From assembly GCA_020543525.1 (NCBI GenBank), contig JAHYIO010000003.1:2418001-2482000 (forward strand): a DNA stretch of 64,000 bases, read 5' to 3'. Within the stretch, counting starts at the first letter, position 1; each line of letters opens with the position of its first letter. The DNA is from Coriolopsis trogii (lineage: Eukaryota > Basidiomycota > Agaricomycetes > Polyporales > Polyporaceae). Below, piece after piece: positions 30,216-40,799 of the stretch. The notes beneath the pieces are model-generated. The model was not told the origin of the DNA. It searched no databases and saw only the letters and a list, made by a program, of their open reading frames with translations. The translations under genes were made by a program, and so were the position numbers.

Positions 30216-30390
30216 GGCGGTCTGAGACGGGCAAGCTGCTGCTCCGCTGACCAACAGAAGCGCTCTGTATTACCCAGACGAAGGCTTCCCGGCCCGGAGA
30301 CGAAGCGCCAATTCTAATCAGCCTCTCCGAGCTCTCCGATCGCACCTCTCAGCGGACTTCGGGGCCAGGACTGAGGTGCCTCAGCCTGAG

Positions 30391-30400
30391 CATATATATA
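30391..30400 (+). promoter_or_regulatory. TATA-like element of the YCII gene
   Basis: CATATATATA lies about 70 nt upstream of the YCII start, in the 251 bp region shared with ISA2. Position and orientation suit a TATA box; this is inference. Confidence 0.45.
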
Positions 30401-30466
30401 CCTCGTATGTGAGCCGGAACCCACTCACGAAAGCTTCCCCACGTCTTCGTTCATCTTCAGCCCAGC

Positions 30467-30898
30467 ATGCCGTACTTTGCCGTCTATGCGCCGGACTACA
30501 CCGATGATGAGGCCATCCAACGTCGTCTGGCTGTTCGCGAGCAACATCTCGCGAATGCAGCAAAGAACTCGGCCATCAGTGAATGTCTTCTCTTGCAATG
30601 CTCCCGTGGAGACTGAGCACTCTCTTCCAGAGGTTGGAGGAGCCATGCTCTCGCCGAACGAGGCTCTTGATACCCCTGATGCTCCCAAGAAGATGATAGG
30701 CTCCCTGATCATCTTCGAAGCCAACACGTACGCGGAGGTGAAGGCTATGATCGAGTCTGACCCATATTGGGCTGGGAACGTGGTGCGTATCATTCTCTCA
30801 GACCTCAGTGACACCCACTCATTCTGTCTGTGTCGTGTATGCAGTGGGATAAGGAGAAGACGGTCATCACACCATGGATCTCGCCCAAACAGCTTTGA
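30467..30898 (+). CDS. YCII-domain protein
   Basis: Small dimeric alpha+beta barrel protein of about 105 residues. It starts MPYFAVYAPDYTDDEAIQRR, with the YCII hallmark Asp in the first strand-helix unit. It continues after a 59 nt intron as VGGAMLSPNEALDTPDAPKK and MIGSLIIFEANTYAEVKAMI, then the DPYWAGNVWDKEKTV signature and ends ITPWISPKQL. Two introns are visible (after AIS-type A at 30578 and after AGNV at about 30781). YCII proteins resemble muconolactone isomerases and some are enzymes, but most fungal ones have no known substrate. The start is the first ATG after a TATA-like element. Confidence 0.88.
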
Positions 30899-31299
30899 GG
30901 GTTCTTGTATACCTCGCGCAGCTGGGTGGAGGTGTATGTAGCGAAGAAGTGTACGAATCACTCGGATGAGTCAATGTATGAAGCCGGTCGAAATGACCCG
31001 ACCCTCAGATAGCCTCTACTCTCTTAGAGGCTGAGATGTCCTATGGTCGACATTTTGTTCTTGACGACTGCCCAGCTTGAAACATGCAAGTGTATCGGTT
31101 TCGAGCACTGTCGACCGTCGGCGAGCAATTTAGAGGTTACCGCATAGTTAGCCTGTCACTGCGCTAGTCAGCAAACCCGCGACGCGTTGGGCACGTGACG
31201 ACACGAAAGAAGAGGTTGAACGCGTCGCCGTCGCGTCGGTGGCTACTGCACTCTCTCCTCTCCCCACTCATCTTGTCCGTGCTGTGAACGTCGTCCGCA
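30899..31299. other. Intergenic: YCII 3' flank / NUF2 promoter
   Basis: Tandem plus-strand neighbours. No gene is recognised. Confidence 0.45.
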
Positions 31300-33060
31300 A
31301 TGTCAAGCAAGTTTTGGTTTCCGTCTATGTCCCCTGCGGAGATCGTGGATGCGTTCAACGGTTGGGGTTACTCTATAAGTCCGGAACAAGTTTCCCGCCC
31401 GACGTCCGACTTTGTTATTGGCGTGTACAGCGCATGCTTGGAACAAATCACTGGCATCACTCTCAACTCCCTCCAAGACGCTATCGACCAATCTCTGGCC
31501 TCCACCGAGAATCCGGTACGATCCCTTGGGCTCTATTGCGAGGCGCCATTCTCACTTGTTGCAGGATCTGTATACTCAAGCCCTCGCGCATAACCTCCTC
31601 CTCTTCCACTTGTAAGCTGCCAGAACGCGTCTCGTTGATTCTTGCATGACCTCGTCTAGTCAGCGCTTTGCAAATGCGGCAAAGATCAACGACTTCAATG
31701 CAAAAGACCTCTACTTCCCCGACCCCGATCGCACCCGCAGCATCTTCTCCGCCTTCATCAACTTCATAAAGTTCTCAGAGCAGAGCGAGGGCTTCATACA
31801 ACGCCTCAGGGAGCAGTCTACAGCAGTCATCCGGGAGCGTCAAGTGGTCACGGAGGAGACGATAGAGCTAGAGGAGAGGATGACAGAATTCAAGTGAGCC
31901 TGCTTCGCCTTCTTCCATCAACACCGAGGGAAACGAACAGCGCGACAGGATCAAGAGGGCCGAAGACGAGCCCAAGTGCGAAGCTCTCCGGCAGGAGAAC
32001 ACAGCACTCATGGAGCAGGTCATCTCATATAAGGAGACGCAGATGGGCTTCTTGCAGGACATTGAGGCACTCAAGCAGGAGAAGGCTGCGCTCGTCGCGG
32101 ATAAGGCATGTCCTCGTCTTCTCACTGTTGATCACATCCACCAAACATGCGCTATACCTGCAGGAGAAGGTCACGATGGAAATGTCCGTGGTGACCGACA
32201 ACATTGGCCGCACGAGGTCACGCATCGTGCAGTCCCCTGAGCGCATCAAGCGCAATATCGCCAGCATGGGCCACACCGCTACCGAAGACAAGCGGACAGT
32301 CGCTGCCAACGAGGCCAAGACGCGCGACCTGCAGACCAAGATCGCTGCGCTCCTCAACATTGAGAAGGTCTGTCAGGAGCACCTCGTCTGCTCATGGGTG
32401 CAGCGTTGATGGCGGTCTAGGATGTACGATCGTGTGTGGAACAGCTACAGACTATCGAGAGGGAGATGCGCGCACTCGACGCGGCGCAGAAAGAACTCAG
32501 TGACCTCCGAGACACGCTCGACCGGAAGAAGGGCGAACGTGCGGAGCTTGTCATGCGCCGCGAGGTGCGTCCCATCGTTCCGCGGTATATTGCCAGACTA
32601 AGCACATCTACATACCATACAGCGGGTCCACAAGCAGTTCACAAATGCGCAGGAGAAACTCGAGCGGGCGCAACGGCATGTCGAAGACAAACGATTGGCC
32701 AGTCAGCAGACGATCGAACGACTGCAGCGCGAATACGAGGAGATGTCGGTCGAACGGCGGGATAATGACCGTCAGGTTGAGGAGCTACGTGCCGAAGCAG
32801 ATGAGATTGAGCGCAAGGTACGGACTGCTCCTAGCTCAGGACATGGCACCCACTCAATAATGCCTATGGTGGCCAGATGGCCGAGCATATGAAGGTCAGC
32901 CAAGCCGAGTTGAACGAACTCCTGACCGAGTACTGGAAGCTCCGGCACGAGACAGGTATGCAGAGGATGCCTCATCGAAATTAGTATGCTGACCTGGGTT
33001 GCAGAGGTCTACATGGAGACGCTTGCAAACAAGCTTGGTATGCAGGTTCGGAGCACCTGA
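31300..33060 (+). CDS. NUF2: Kinetochore protein Nuf2 (NDC80 complex)
   Basis: Subunit of the NDC80 complex, which links kinetochores to spindle microtubules. The N-terminal calponin-homology region is present: FWFPSMSPAEIVDAFNGWGY, then PTSDFVIGVYSACLEQITGI and, two exons on, the Nuf2 signature INDFNAKDLYFPDPDRTRS followed by IFSAFINFIKFSEQ. The remaining two thirds is continuous coiled coil with Glu, Lys, Arg and Gln heptads (KRAEDEPKCEALRQENTALM; QLQTIEREMRALDAAQKELS). The last exon gives VYMETLANKLGMQVRST. At least eight introns are visible. Length is about 460 residues, as expected for Nuf2. It converges with the ING gene across about 155 bp. Confidence 0.93.
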
Positions 33061-33215
33061 GCACGACTTGTTCGAGATCTCTGTTTCACCAGAGTACAGT
33101 ATCATTATGCACCAAGGCCATGTTGTACAATATGCATCATCGGAGTATCACAAAGCCCCGGGAGTGGTGAGACGAAGCTGGAGAAGTACGGCCGAAGATA
33201 AGTACGGAACTACGC

Positions 33216-35082
33216 TCAACGCACCCTCTTCTTGCCCTTGCGTTTGTTGGATTCACACTCTCGACAGTACCATTTGCCCTTGGGAATCCTCTTCAACCCG
33301 ATACACCCTATGTGGAACTGCGAAGGCTAGGTGAGTGCGGGAAGGTGAGGCGGGGGCGTAACAGACCACGTACCCATTCCCTTGTGCATGTGGGATTGTC
33401 GCACGCAATCATCTGAGACATCCACTGTTGAGTAATTTGACACCACGCATGGAATCAGTACACGTACCTCGCCGTATGAGACCTGATTGCAGAAGCAATA
33501 GCGCGGCTCGTCAGGATCCACCATCTCAGTTTCCACTGGTGTTACGAGGTTCTGTGCCGGGATTCTGAGCGTGAGGGGCGGCTGAGGTGGAATCTGGTTC
33601 TCTTCGTCCTCTGGCTCAGGGGTGAGCGGGATCCCTGCATGAGCTGCGGCCTCCCGAGCTCGGGCAGACTTGCGCCTCTTTCTGCCTTTGCGCCTACCCT
33701 GCGGCGGCTCGGGTTCCGGCTCAGGCTGGGGAACCTCGACAGGTTCGGTCACCTCGAGAATTTCCACCTCTTCGTCTTCTCCAGATGGCAAGGGGGGTGG
33801 GGGCTCTTGCTCCTCTGTAGGCTCGATAATCTCTGGCTCGACTGACTCTAGCTCTTGCACCTGCTCTTGCTCTTGCTCTTGCTCTTGCTCCTGTCCTTGT
33901 TCAACTTCCTCTGGCTCTTCCTCCTGACCCTCCTCCAGCGCTTGCTCTTCTTGCTTGTGCCCTTCATTCTGGGTTTCTTCGACGGGTCCGGGGCCTAGGA
34001 CAGTACCTTCTTCATGCACCTCCTCCGGTGCCGGACTGCTGGCACCTCTGTTGCGGTGAGGCTTGGGAAGGACGAGTTCGGGAAGGATGATGGAGGCAGG
34101 GTGGGTGCCGGGACGCAGTCCGAGGGATATGGAGGCCTCCTGCTCTTTGATGGCGCGGTCCAAGTCACGAATGTAGCGGTCTACCTGCGATGTTTGAAGT
34201 CAGGCGATATTGATGGGCCAACGCTGGGTACATAGTGGGGGAAGGGAACGGAGACCGAGATCGACGGACGTACGAGATCATAGACGTGCCGGGAGAGGTA
34301 GTATTTCTCGTTCGAGGCCCGCGAGATCTCCTCTGCTGACTGCGCGATGGTAATGAGCAGCTCGCGCGTCGAGTCGGAGGACTGCGTGACGGAGGCGAGA
34401 GTTCTCGCGGGCAGGGGCGTGGTGCGACTCTTCGTGGAGGAAGGACCGGGAGTTGATGTGGGAGGAGGCGAGAGAGAGCTCCCAAGGGAGACTTGACCGG
34501 TCAGGCTGGCTGCGTCGGCCGCTTCGGTGTTTCGTTGTTCTTCTACTGGAGGATGTCCCTCTGCATTCGTAGGGTTGTCCTCCTGCTTCTTGTCTGCCTC
34601 CGCTATTGCTTTACGCAGCGAGACATACTTGTGTATCGCAGGGGCAAGATTCGAGATACGCTCTAGAAAGGCTCGCAATTTATTGGCAAGTGAGATGCTG
34701 ATGAATAGACGAACCTTGTGCGTGTTGGTCCAGCTCGTTGATCAGCGTGAATGCCCGGTGGAGTGACAGCGGCAGCTGTTCAAGCACTGACGAGCACGGC
34801 GTTCTCTCAGTACGAGCAAACAGTAGGAGGACAGTCACACGACGCACCTTCATACTGCTCCTCCCTGACGGCGTCCCAGATCTCCTGCTCCTTGGCCAAC
34901 GCTTCAATGTCAGACTCCTGAGTCGGCGCTTGCTGGAGAGGATCCGGGTCGGCGGCAGCCTGCGTGTCTGTCACCGTCTCCTTGGGGCCGCGCGACGGCG
35001 AGTCCGCGACTGCGAGTTGCTCTTCGAAGAGTGGAATAGCCTCTTTCTCAACGCGCCGTCGCTTGTGTCTGCGAGTAGACAT
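33216..35082 (-). CDS. ING-family PHD-finger protein
   Basis: Chromatin reader subunit of a histone acetyltransferase or deacetylase complex (yeast relatives Yng1, Yng2, Pho23). The start (MSTRRHKRRRVEKEAIPLFE) is basic. The ING N-terminal helical domain is spread over small exons (LEQLPLSLHRAFTLINELD; LRAFLERISNLAPAIHKYVS; VDRYIRDLDRAIKEQEAS). A very acidic 200-residue linker contains an EQ run, followed by a basic patch GRRKGRKRRKSARAREAA. The C-terminal PHD finger reads [20 protein letters not shown], a short His-containing exon (FHIGCIGLKRIPKGKWYCRE) and a lysine-rich polybasic tail. All C4HC3 ligands are visible. Which of the three yeast ING paralogues it matches cannot be told here. Confidence 0.9.
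33851..33900. repeat. Hexanucleotide repeat encoding Glu-Gln run
   Basis: GCTCTT units in tandem inside the ING linker exon give (EQ)n on the minus strand. This is a coding microsatellite liable to length change. Confidence 0.8.
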
Positions 35083-35563
35083 AGCGCGAAGAGGAGAGAG
35101 GGGGCGTTGTCGCGCACGCTCCCGTGCCGCGCACTCTCAGCACGACCTTGTCGCTGTCACGAGCAGTCACCTGTGACAAAGCGTGTGCCCGTGACGCCGC
35201 GCAGTTCAGTAGCAAGCAATGCGAGGCTGAGTCCGCATTGAGAGAATATATACAAGAGACCGAAGAGGTCCGTAGGTATAGCATTACATTCTTGCACACG
35301 GCGACTTGCCGATAAGTCTACAGAGTACATATGCAGGTCGTGACTGAATACTAGAAGAAGTTCCTGACAGAGATAGATGATAGAAATCGTGACGGATGTG
35401 GTGAGTTGTACAGTCGTCGATAGCAAGACAACGTAGCGATAGCATGAGCAGAATTCTAGCGAGTTCGTGAGTGATATGAGTGGGGGTATACAGAGGGGAG
35501 GGGCTTGTCCGAGTGGGGAAAGAAGGGATGTGGCTCCATACTATGTGTATGAGCATGGTGGAC
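35083..35563. other. Intergenic: ING promoter / paralogue A 3' flank
   Basis: No gene is recognised. A TATATA run near 35247, read on the minus strand, is a possible ING promoter element. Confidence 0.4.
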
Positions 35564-37083
35564 TCATGCCCAGAGTCTTGGACAAACTCCAGTACTAGGG
35601 ACTTGGTGATGGTCAGAGCCATCATCCGGAGGTACCCAATCGGAGTCCTTGGACCTACGGCAAACGAAAGATGAGATTCGTATGAAGTAGCAGAATGACC
35701 AACATACCCTAGGGTGTATAAGCTGCACGAGTAAGCATCAGCGATGTGGTGACAGTATCACCGAGATATTTCGCACCTCTGAAAAGCCCGATGTGCGGTC
35801 TTTGCATCCTCGTAAAGCGTTCTCAAGAGTCGCTTGTCATCGTGATTGAATCCGTCGCCGAGTGGGAGATCAAAGCCGAAAGCGTCTGCCGGTGTAAGCT
35901 CCCCATGGTTGAGGAGTCGGATCTGGTGCAGAACAGTGTCCTTCCAGAGACGCCATACATGCGTCTCGTTCGGAAGCAAGTCATCCAAGACTTTGCGCAA
36001 CATCTCGTCCTGGGGGATCTCCTGCTTTTCCGGAGATGAGAGGACAAGCAAGACGAAAACTGCCATGATGGTCCTCGTCCCTAGTTTGAACTTGCGCAAG
36101 TTGGGCGTTTTGAGCACTTCCTGCATGAGAATGCGGCGCTGGATGCTCTCCCGATCCAACGAGGAGAGGTAGGAGTTGTAAATCCAGGACACTGCCAAGG
36201 ACGTGAGGAACATGAACTGGCCAAAGTTTTCGCCCTGGGGTACGAGGAGAAGCTGAGCGAGAAACTGAAAGGTGAGGAGGAAGGACGAGGAGCCGATGTT
36301 ATGGTAATCAGGCTCGCTGGCGTACTGGAGGGAGAATCGACCTCTGGTGATGGGATTGATAGCACCCTCTGGGCCCAGCAAGACAACGATGTCGCTATCA
36401 GCCTCCAAGACGCCATGACCGGGAGGTGCACCCTCTGCAGGTTGGGGATATGTGAAGGTAAAGACACCCGTACCGATCACAAAGCATGAAAGACCACTGC
36501 TGACGATGCCGAGGACGATCATGGAGAAGCACCACCAGTCTTGGAAGATGGCACAGGCGACGGAGGTGGCGATAGATGCGGATATGGGGATGAAGGCGAG
36601 GAAACCAGTCGAGTCGCGGACAAGACGGGGATTGGCTTTTACAGGTGGCTGGAAGTGCAGATGAGCGACGGTGACACATACAGGTGTGGTCTCTCGCGTT
36701 TTGTCGAGTTGGTGAAGTTTGGTGATATCCCGACACTCTTGGAGGAAGAGGTGGGCGAGATGGCCGGTCCTGCGCATGACGGTGCCCGAGTGAACGGCAC
36801 GATACTTTGGACCGGGCTTTCCGTCCAGCTCGAAGAGGACGGCAGGGTCGACGTTGATGCCAGGGTAGAGACCGTCCCAGAAGCGTGTGCGACCGAGTTG
36901 GCCATATCGCTTGGCGATCTCGTAGCTCCCTGGAGAGTTGTACCAGCCTAGCCACTTCCTGCCTTGGTAGACATGGACGGTGGCCATGGCAGATACGGCG
37001 ACATCTCCACCGAAGAACCCGGCCACGCCGGAGATGTCGAGATTGATGTCCACACCGTCGAGAGGTATGGGAGGGATAGGCAT
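35564..37083 (-). CDS. Unassigned multi-pass membrane protein, paralogue A
   Basis: First of four tandem paralogues; I do not recognise the family. It has about 470 residues. A long first exon (35777-37083) is followed by two tiny exons (ending TLGSKDSDWVPPDDG and CPRLWA), with splice phases matching paralogue B. The first ATG in frame gives MPIPPIPLDGVDINLDISGV. Hydrophobic segments lie at residues about 160-180, 184-208, 264-283, 286-306 and 336-351, and a Gly/Ala-rich hydrophobic stretch at 16-36. Family motifs: WLGWYNSPGSYEIAKRYGQ, TGHLAHLF, PITRGRFSLQY, LLVPQGENFGQFMF, LGTRTIMAVFVLLVLSS, LLPNETHVWRLWK. No catalytic signature is seen. A shared membrane topology and a soluble C-terminal helical tail are inferred. 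Confidence 0.75.
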
Positions 37084-37424
37084 GGAGGACGTGAGAAGGC
37101 GTAAGGTGAATGGACGGAGGAAGGAGGAGCAATGCGGCGGATGAGAGGGGATGAACGCGCATTGTGACTTTGAGACGAGCTGTCCGAGCACGAGTACAAG
37201 GACGAGTGTGTTTGGCAAGTGTGTTGACGGCAGTCCGATATCGGCATCAGCACCAGAACAAGCCAAGACTCCCGCGGCGTCTGCTTAGCCGTCTTTACCT
37301 TCGCGGGAACAAATCAGTCTCGACAACATTGTTCGACTCGGCGAAGTAGATTGGATGTGACTAGAATTACATGCATGCTTTGAGGTACGACACATGGACT
37401 AAACATGAGGTCCTGGGGGAGCAA
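37084..37424. other. Intergenic between paralogues A and B
   Basis: Contains the upstream region of A (minus strand) and the 3' flank of B. No gene is seen. Confidence 0.45.
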
Positions 37425-39016
37425 CTATGCCTCAGTACCTTGCACTGGCACCTCGTTCACCACAGTCATCGGTATAGAATCGCCACTGACGCTGCTTTCG
37501 TCTGTTGACAACTTGGGACGATTGGACTCCAAGGACCTAGTGAAAGCAATGAGTTTGCAAGAGATATGTAGCTCAAAATTGATACGTACCCTTCGTGTCC
37601 TTTGCTCCTTGCACTGGATTTTCGCGCCCTAGTACATTGCAACAGCCATGAGTTGTCTGGAAAATTGCGCAAGCGTAGCATTACTCACTGGCAATATACG
37701 GAATAGGCCTTCCTCGCTGCTTCCGCATCCTTGTAGAGCGTGTCTAGCATTGTATCTTCTAGGGTGGAACCCGGCTCGCGCTCAAAGGGAGGTACGTCGG
37801 GAAATTCGGAGCCCTGAGCGGCCGTGGCCTCGAGACTGCTGAGAATGACGCTCTTCCACGACCGCCATGCTGGCGTGTTGTTTGGAAGAAGATCTTCGAG
37901 CATAGCACGTATCGCCTCGGGTTCGATGGCCTTGTCTTGGAAGGCAGACAGCACGAGAAGGACGAAGACGACCATCGTCGTCCTCGTGCCCAACATGAAT
38001 CGGTACATCGGAGGCCTCTCGAGGATCTTGTCGACGAGGATATGTCGTTGCAGACTCACGCGGTCGATCGAAGAGAGGTACGAGTTGTACGCCCACGAGA
38101 CCGCGAGTGAGCACAGGAACATGACCTGCCCAAAGATGCTCCCTTGGGGCACCGCTAGCAGTTGGACGAGGAATTGGCATGTGAGGAGTACGGAGGACCA
38201 GCCAATGGCCCGTATCGAGTGGCCTTCGTATTTGAGGGTGAATCCACCTCTGGTGATAGTGGTCACCATGGATTCCGTTCCCCGAACAATGATAATCTGA
38301 CTGCTATCATCGAGAATGCCGTTCGCGGGAGGTGCCCCAACGGCAGGTTTGGAATTGATGAAGACGAGTTCCCCCCAGCCAATCGCAAGGCATGAGAGAC
38401 CGTTCGCCAGCATACCCAGGGTGATCATGCTGACCACGAGGTTGTCGTTAGCGAAACCGCATAGCAAACTTGTGGCGACGGATGCGAAGATGGGGATTAG
38501 GGAAAGAAGGGTAGTGGCCTTGAAGTCCGGCAGCCGCCCTTTGCGGAGGGGCTCTTCACGCTCGTCTGGCGTCTTCTGACAGAGCTCGGCGATGGTAACT
38601 GAGACTGGAGACGTCACCCTGGTATCTTTATTGTCCCAAGTCTGTAACGGGAGGGTCTTGCAATGCTCAGCGAACAGGTATGCGAGATGACCTGTCTTGG
38701 CCATGATTGTCCCGGAGTGGAGGCCTCGGTACCTGGGACCGATCCCGCCGTCCAGTTCGAAGAGGACGGCAGGTTCCTGGCGGACCCCAGGGTAGAGGCC
38801 AGACCAGAGACGCGAGCGGACGAGCTGCCCGAACCGCTTCGCGATCTCGTAGCTGCCAGGGGAGTTGTACCAGCCCAGCCACTTCCGCGCTTTGTAGATG
38901 TGGACAGTGGCCATCGCGGAGACGGCAACGTCGCCGCCGAAGAAACCTGCGACACCGGATATGTCAAGGTTGATATCGGAGCCGCGAAGGGGGACGTGGT
39001 CCTGTGGGATGATCAT
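37425..39016 (-). CDS. Unassigned multi-pass membrane protein, paralogue B
   Basis: About 492 residues in three exons. The first (37689-39016) starts at the first in-frame ATG, MIIPQDHVPLRGSDINLDIS. The second joins through a Gln codon to ARKSSARSKGHEG. The third ends in an acidic Ser/Thr tail (DSIPMTVVNEVPVQGTEA). It shares with A the motifs GVAGFFGGDVAVSAMATVH, WLGWYNSPGSYEIAKRFGQ, TGHLAYLFAEH, ITRGGFTLKYEG, LLAVPQGSIFGQVMFL, LGTRTTMVVFVLLVLSAF and LLPNNTPAWRSWK, and the same hydrophobic profile. It sits in the left copy of a direct segmental duplication. If the last two introns are wrong the protein ends at 37685 after VYCQ. Function unknown. Confidence 0.77.
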
Positions 39017-40230
39017 ATCGAGGAGCGCGGTGGGGTAGTAGGTCGTTCGTCGCCGTTTGGGGGGAACGCAGGGAGAGGAGGAGTGAGGAAGTGAAGGCAA
39101 CAGCAGCGATGGTGTCCGGTGTGGATGGAGAAGCAGCGACGACTGAGCCAGATGGTATTTGAGGGAAGGGGCTCGTCCATGTGGTAGAGCCTCATGTTGG
39201 TGTATATCGGCGGTGCAAGTACGAGGGCACTCCCTGCCGCTGCTGGGGCGTCCAGGGTGCCATTACCCCCTGCACGTCCAGCTCTCGCGCACCGCCTTGT
39301 TCTTCATCGATCCGGGATTCCCAACGGGCAGGCAGTGTGAGCCATGCAAGGAAGAATAAGGACGGTGAGAGCGGCGCCAGAAGCCATTTGAGTTCCTTCA
39401 TCAAGCATTACGAGCGCCGGCGCTGTCACTCCAGTCCACAATGCAGCCTGTCGCGTGCACAACACTCACCGCTACCAGCCGACTCCTTGCTTTGTCCGCC
39501 ATGCACAGACGTCCGTCAGATAGAGCCCAAGACGACGTCTACCATTGTTCAGCAAGGTGCAGCGAATGAGCCGTCCTGGTCCAGGACAGCGCCGGCGTGT
39601 TTTCGTTGTGGGTCCTCGTGAGTAGATGGGCCGCACGAACGCTCGAGAATCTCGCGTGCCTCGTCTCATGCACGGACTTTGTGAGGTGGAGCGACCTGCA
39701 ACTCGGAACATATCGCACTTCCGTACTACCTCCTTGGCAGAGAGAACCCCTGAGCGGCCGACACGAGGAGGGTGCTTCTGAGGCACGATGCAATGGGCGG
39801 CAGGGTCGATGTCCTCTCTGGAAACCACAGAAGTACTACTGTTGAGCGCGATTGTCCAAAGGTGAGAGAGTAGGACATACTGCATGCTTGCGTCATCTCC
39901 AACACCACCTCAGTACGAGCGACTTTCATTTAAACCGATTCCTCGCTGCCAATCGTATTCTGCGTTGAGCTTATCAGAAAATGTGCATGACGGGGGTATA
40001 GAAGGTGACAGGGGATAGTGTCGCGCCAGTTATTGCGAGCGATGCTGATGAATGATACGTAAATCTCTTGACCTTGGGTCCCGAACGAGTGGCAACTTTG
40101 CCGCGGCGCAAGCATGATGTAGGAGTTACCAAGGGCTACTATACATCGATGCCACCGAGCACGCGCATACTCTCTTCATGGAAGGGACGGTAAATGTTGG
40201 ACGTGCATTGGACAGGCCCGATAATATGAG
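37612..40230. repeat. Segmental duplication, left copy (contains paralogue B)
   Basis: Direct repeat of 40813-43115. Similarity covers the 3' part of the gene from its penultimate exon, the whole coding body, and non-coding upstream DNA. Upstream it is seen at CACTCCAGTCCACAATGCAG (39428 and 42474), GACGACGTCTACCATTGTTC (39531 and 42592) and ACATCGATGCCACC (40143 and 42999). The right limit is near GGAAGGGACGG (40180 and 43068). Borders were judged by eye. Confidence 0.8.
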
Positions 40231-40257
40231 GGGCCGTTTGTACAAATATTGATTTCG

Positions 40258-40291
40258 CACGCACACACCCCGCGCGCACACACACGCGACG
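40258..40291. repeat. Alternating purine-pyrimidine tract, left arm of inverted pair
   Basis: CACGCACACACC then GCGCGCACACACACGCG. The reverse complement closely resembles the tract at 40650-40707, giving an inverted repeat with about 360 bp between the arms. Confidence 0.7.
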
Positions 40292-40649
40292 AAAGTCATA
40301 CAACTTGAAGGTTTCTCCGAAGTCTGAAGAGACTTGCCTTCTAAGGCCCTCCACACTCCCTAGTGGATGTCTAGATGATCTGATGGTTTTCCGAGGGCTT
40401 GTCAGACCCCGAAAGGGGTCGCAGGAGAACAAATGCCTGCTGTGGCTGAAGCTCATGTAACGCTCAATGGGCGCCTATTCGACTTGATCTCGACTTGACC
40501 AAGTCTAGACGCCCAGCTACAGTGGGTTTGAGCACTTTCCTGCGATTTACGGCCACTCGGGAAGCTACACTCAGATATGACTCAGGAGGGCCAAAAGGTA
40601 TTTTGGGGAATATTAGTCGGGAAAACTGAGAGAAGAGGACGGAGGCAAG

Positions 40650-40707
40650 GGTGTGTGTGCGCGCAGAATGCGTGTGTGCGTGTGCGCGCAGTGCGTGCGC
40701 GCTATAA
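40650..40707. repeat. Alternating purine-pyrimidine tract, right arm of inverted pair
   Basis: GTGTGTGTGCGCGCAG followed by GTGTGTGCGTGTGCGCGC and GTGCGTGCGCGC. It has high Z-DNA potential, is inverted relative to 40258-40291, and lies about 100 bp from the left border of the right duplication copy. Confidence 0.7.
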
Positions 40708-40799
40708 TCAATAAAGGTACAAAACGTCCATCATAGTGTATTAAACTAACTCGCGCAGACTCTGGCCATCTCGGTAGTGGGAAGAGGGTGTTGCGCTAA

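Larger units (their letters stand above)
39017..40799. other. Intergenic between paralogues B and C
   Basis: Up to about 40230 this is the non-coding part of the left duplication copy. From 40230 to 40799 the sequence is unique and contains two opposed CA/CG and TG/CG tracts. No gene is recognised; short open frames are not conserved as frames between the two duplicated copies. Confidence 0.55.

Noticed and set aside
37164..37266. Extended N-termini for paralogues A, B and C
   Set aside because: In all three the upstream open stretch has no ATG; the first ATG in each coincides with the conserved start of the family.
39159..39885. Short open frames in the duplicated upstream blocks of B and C
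   Set aside because: The reading frames are broken differently in the two copies, so the shared sequence is more likely regulatory or passive.
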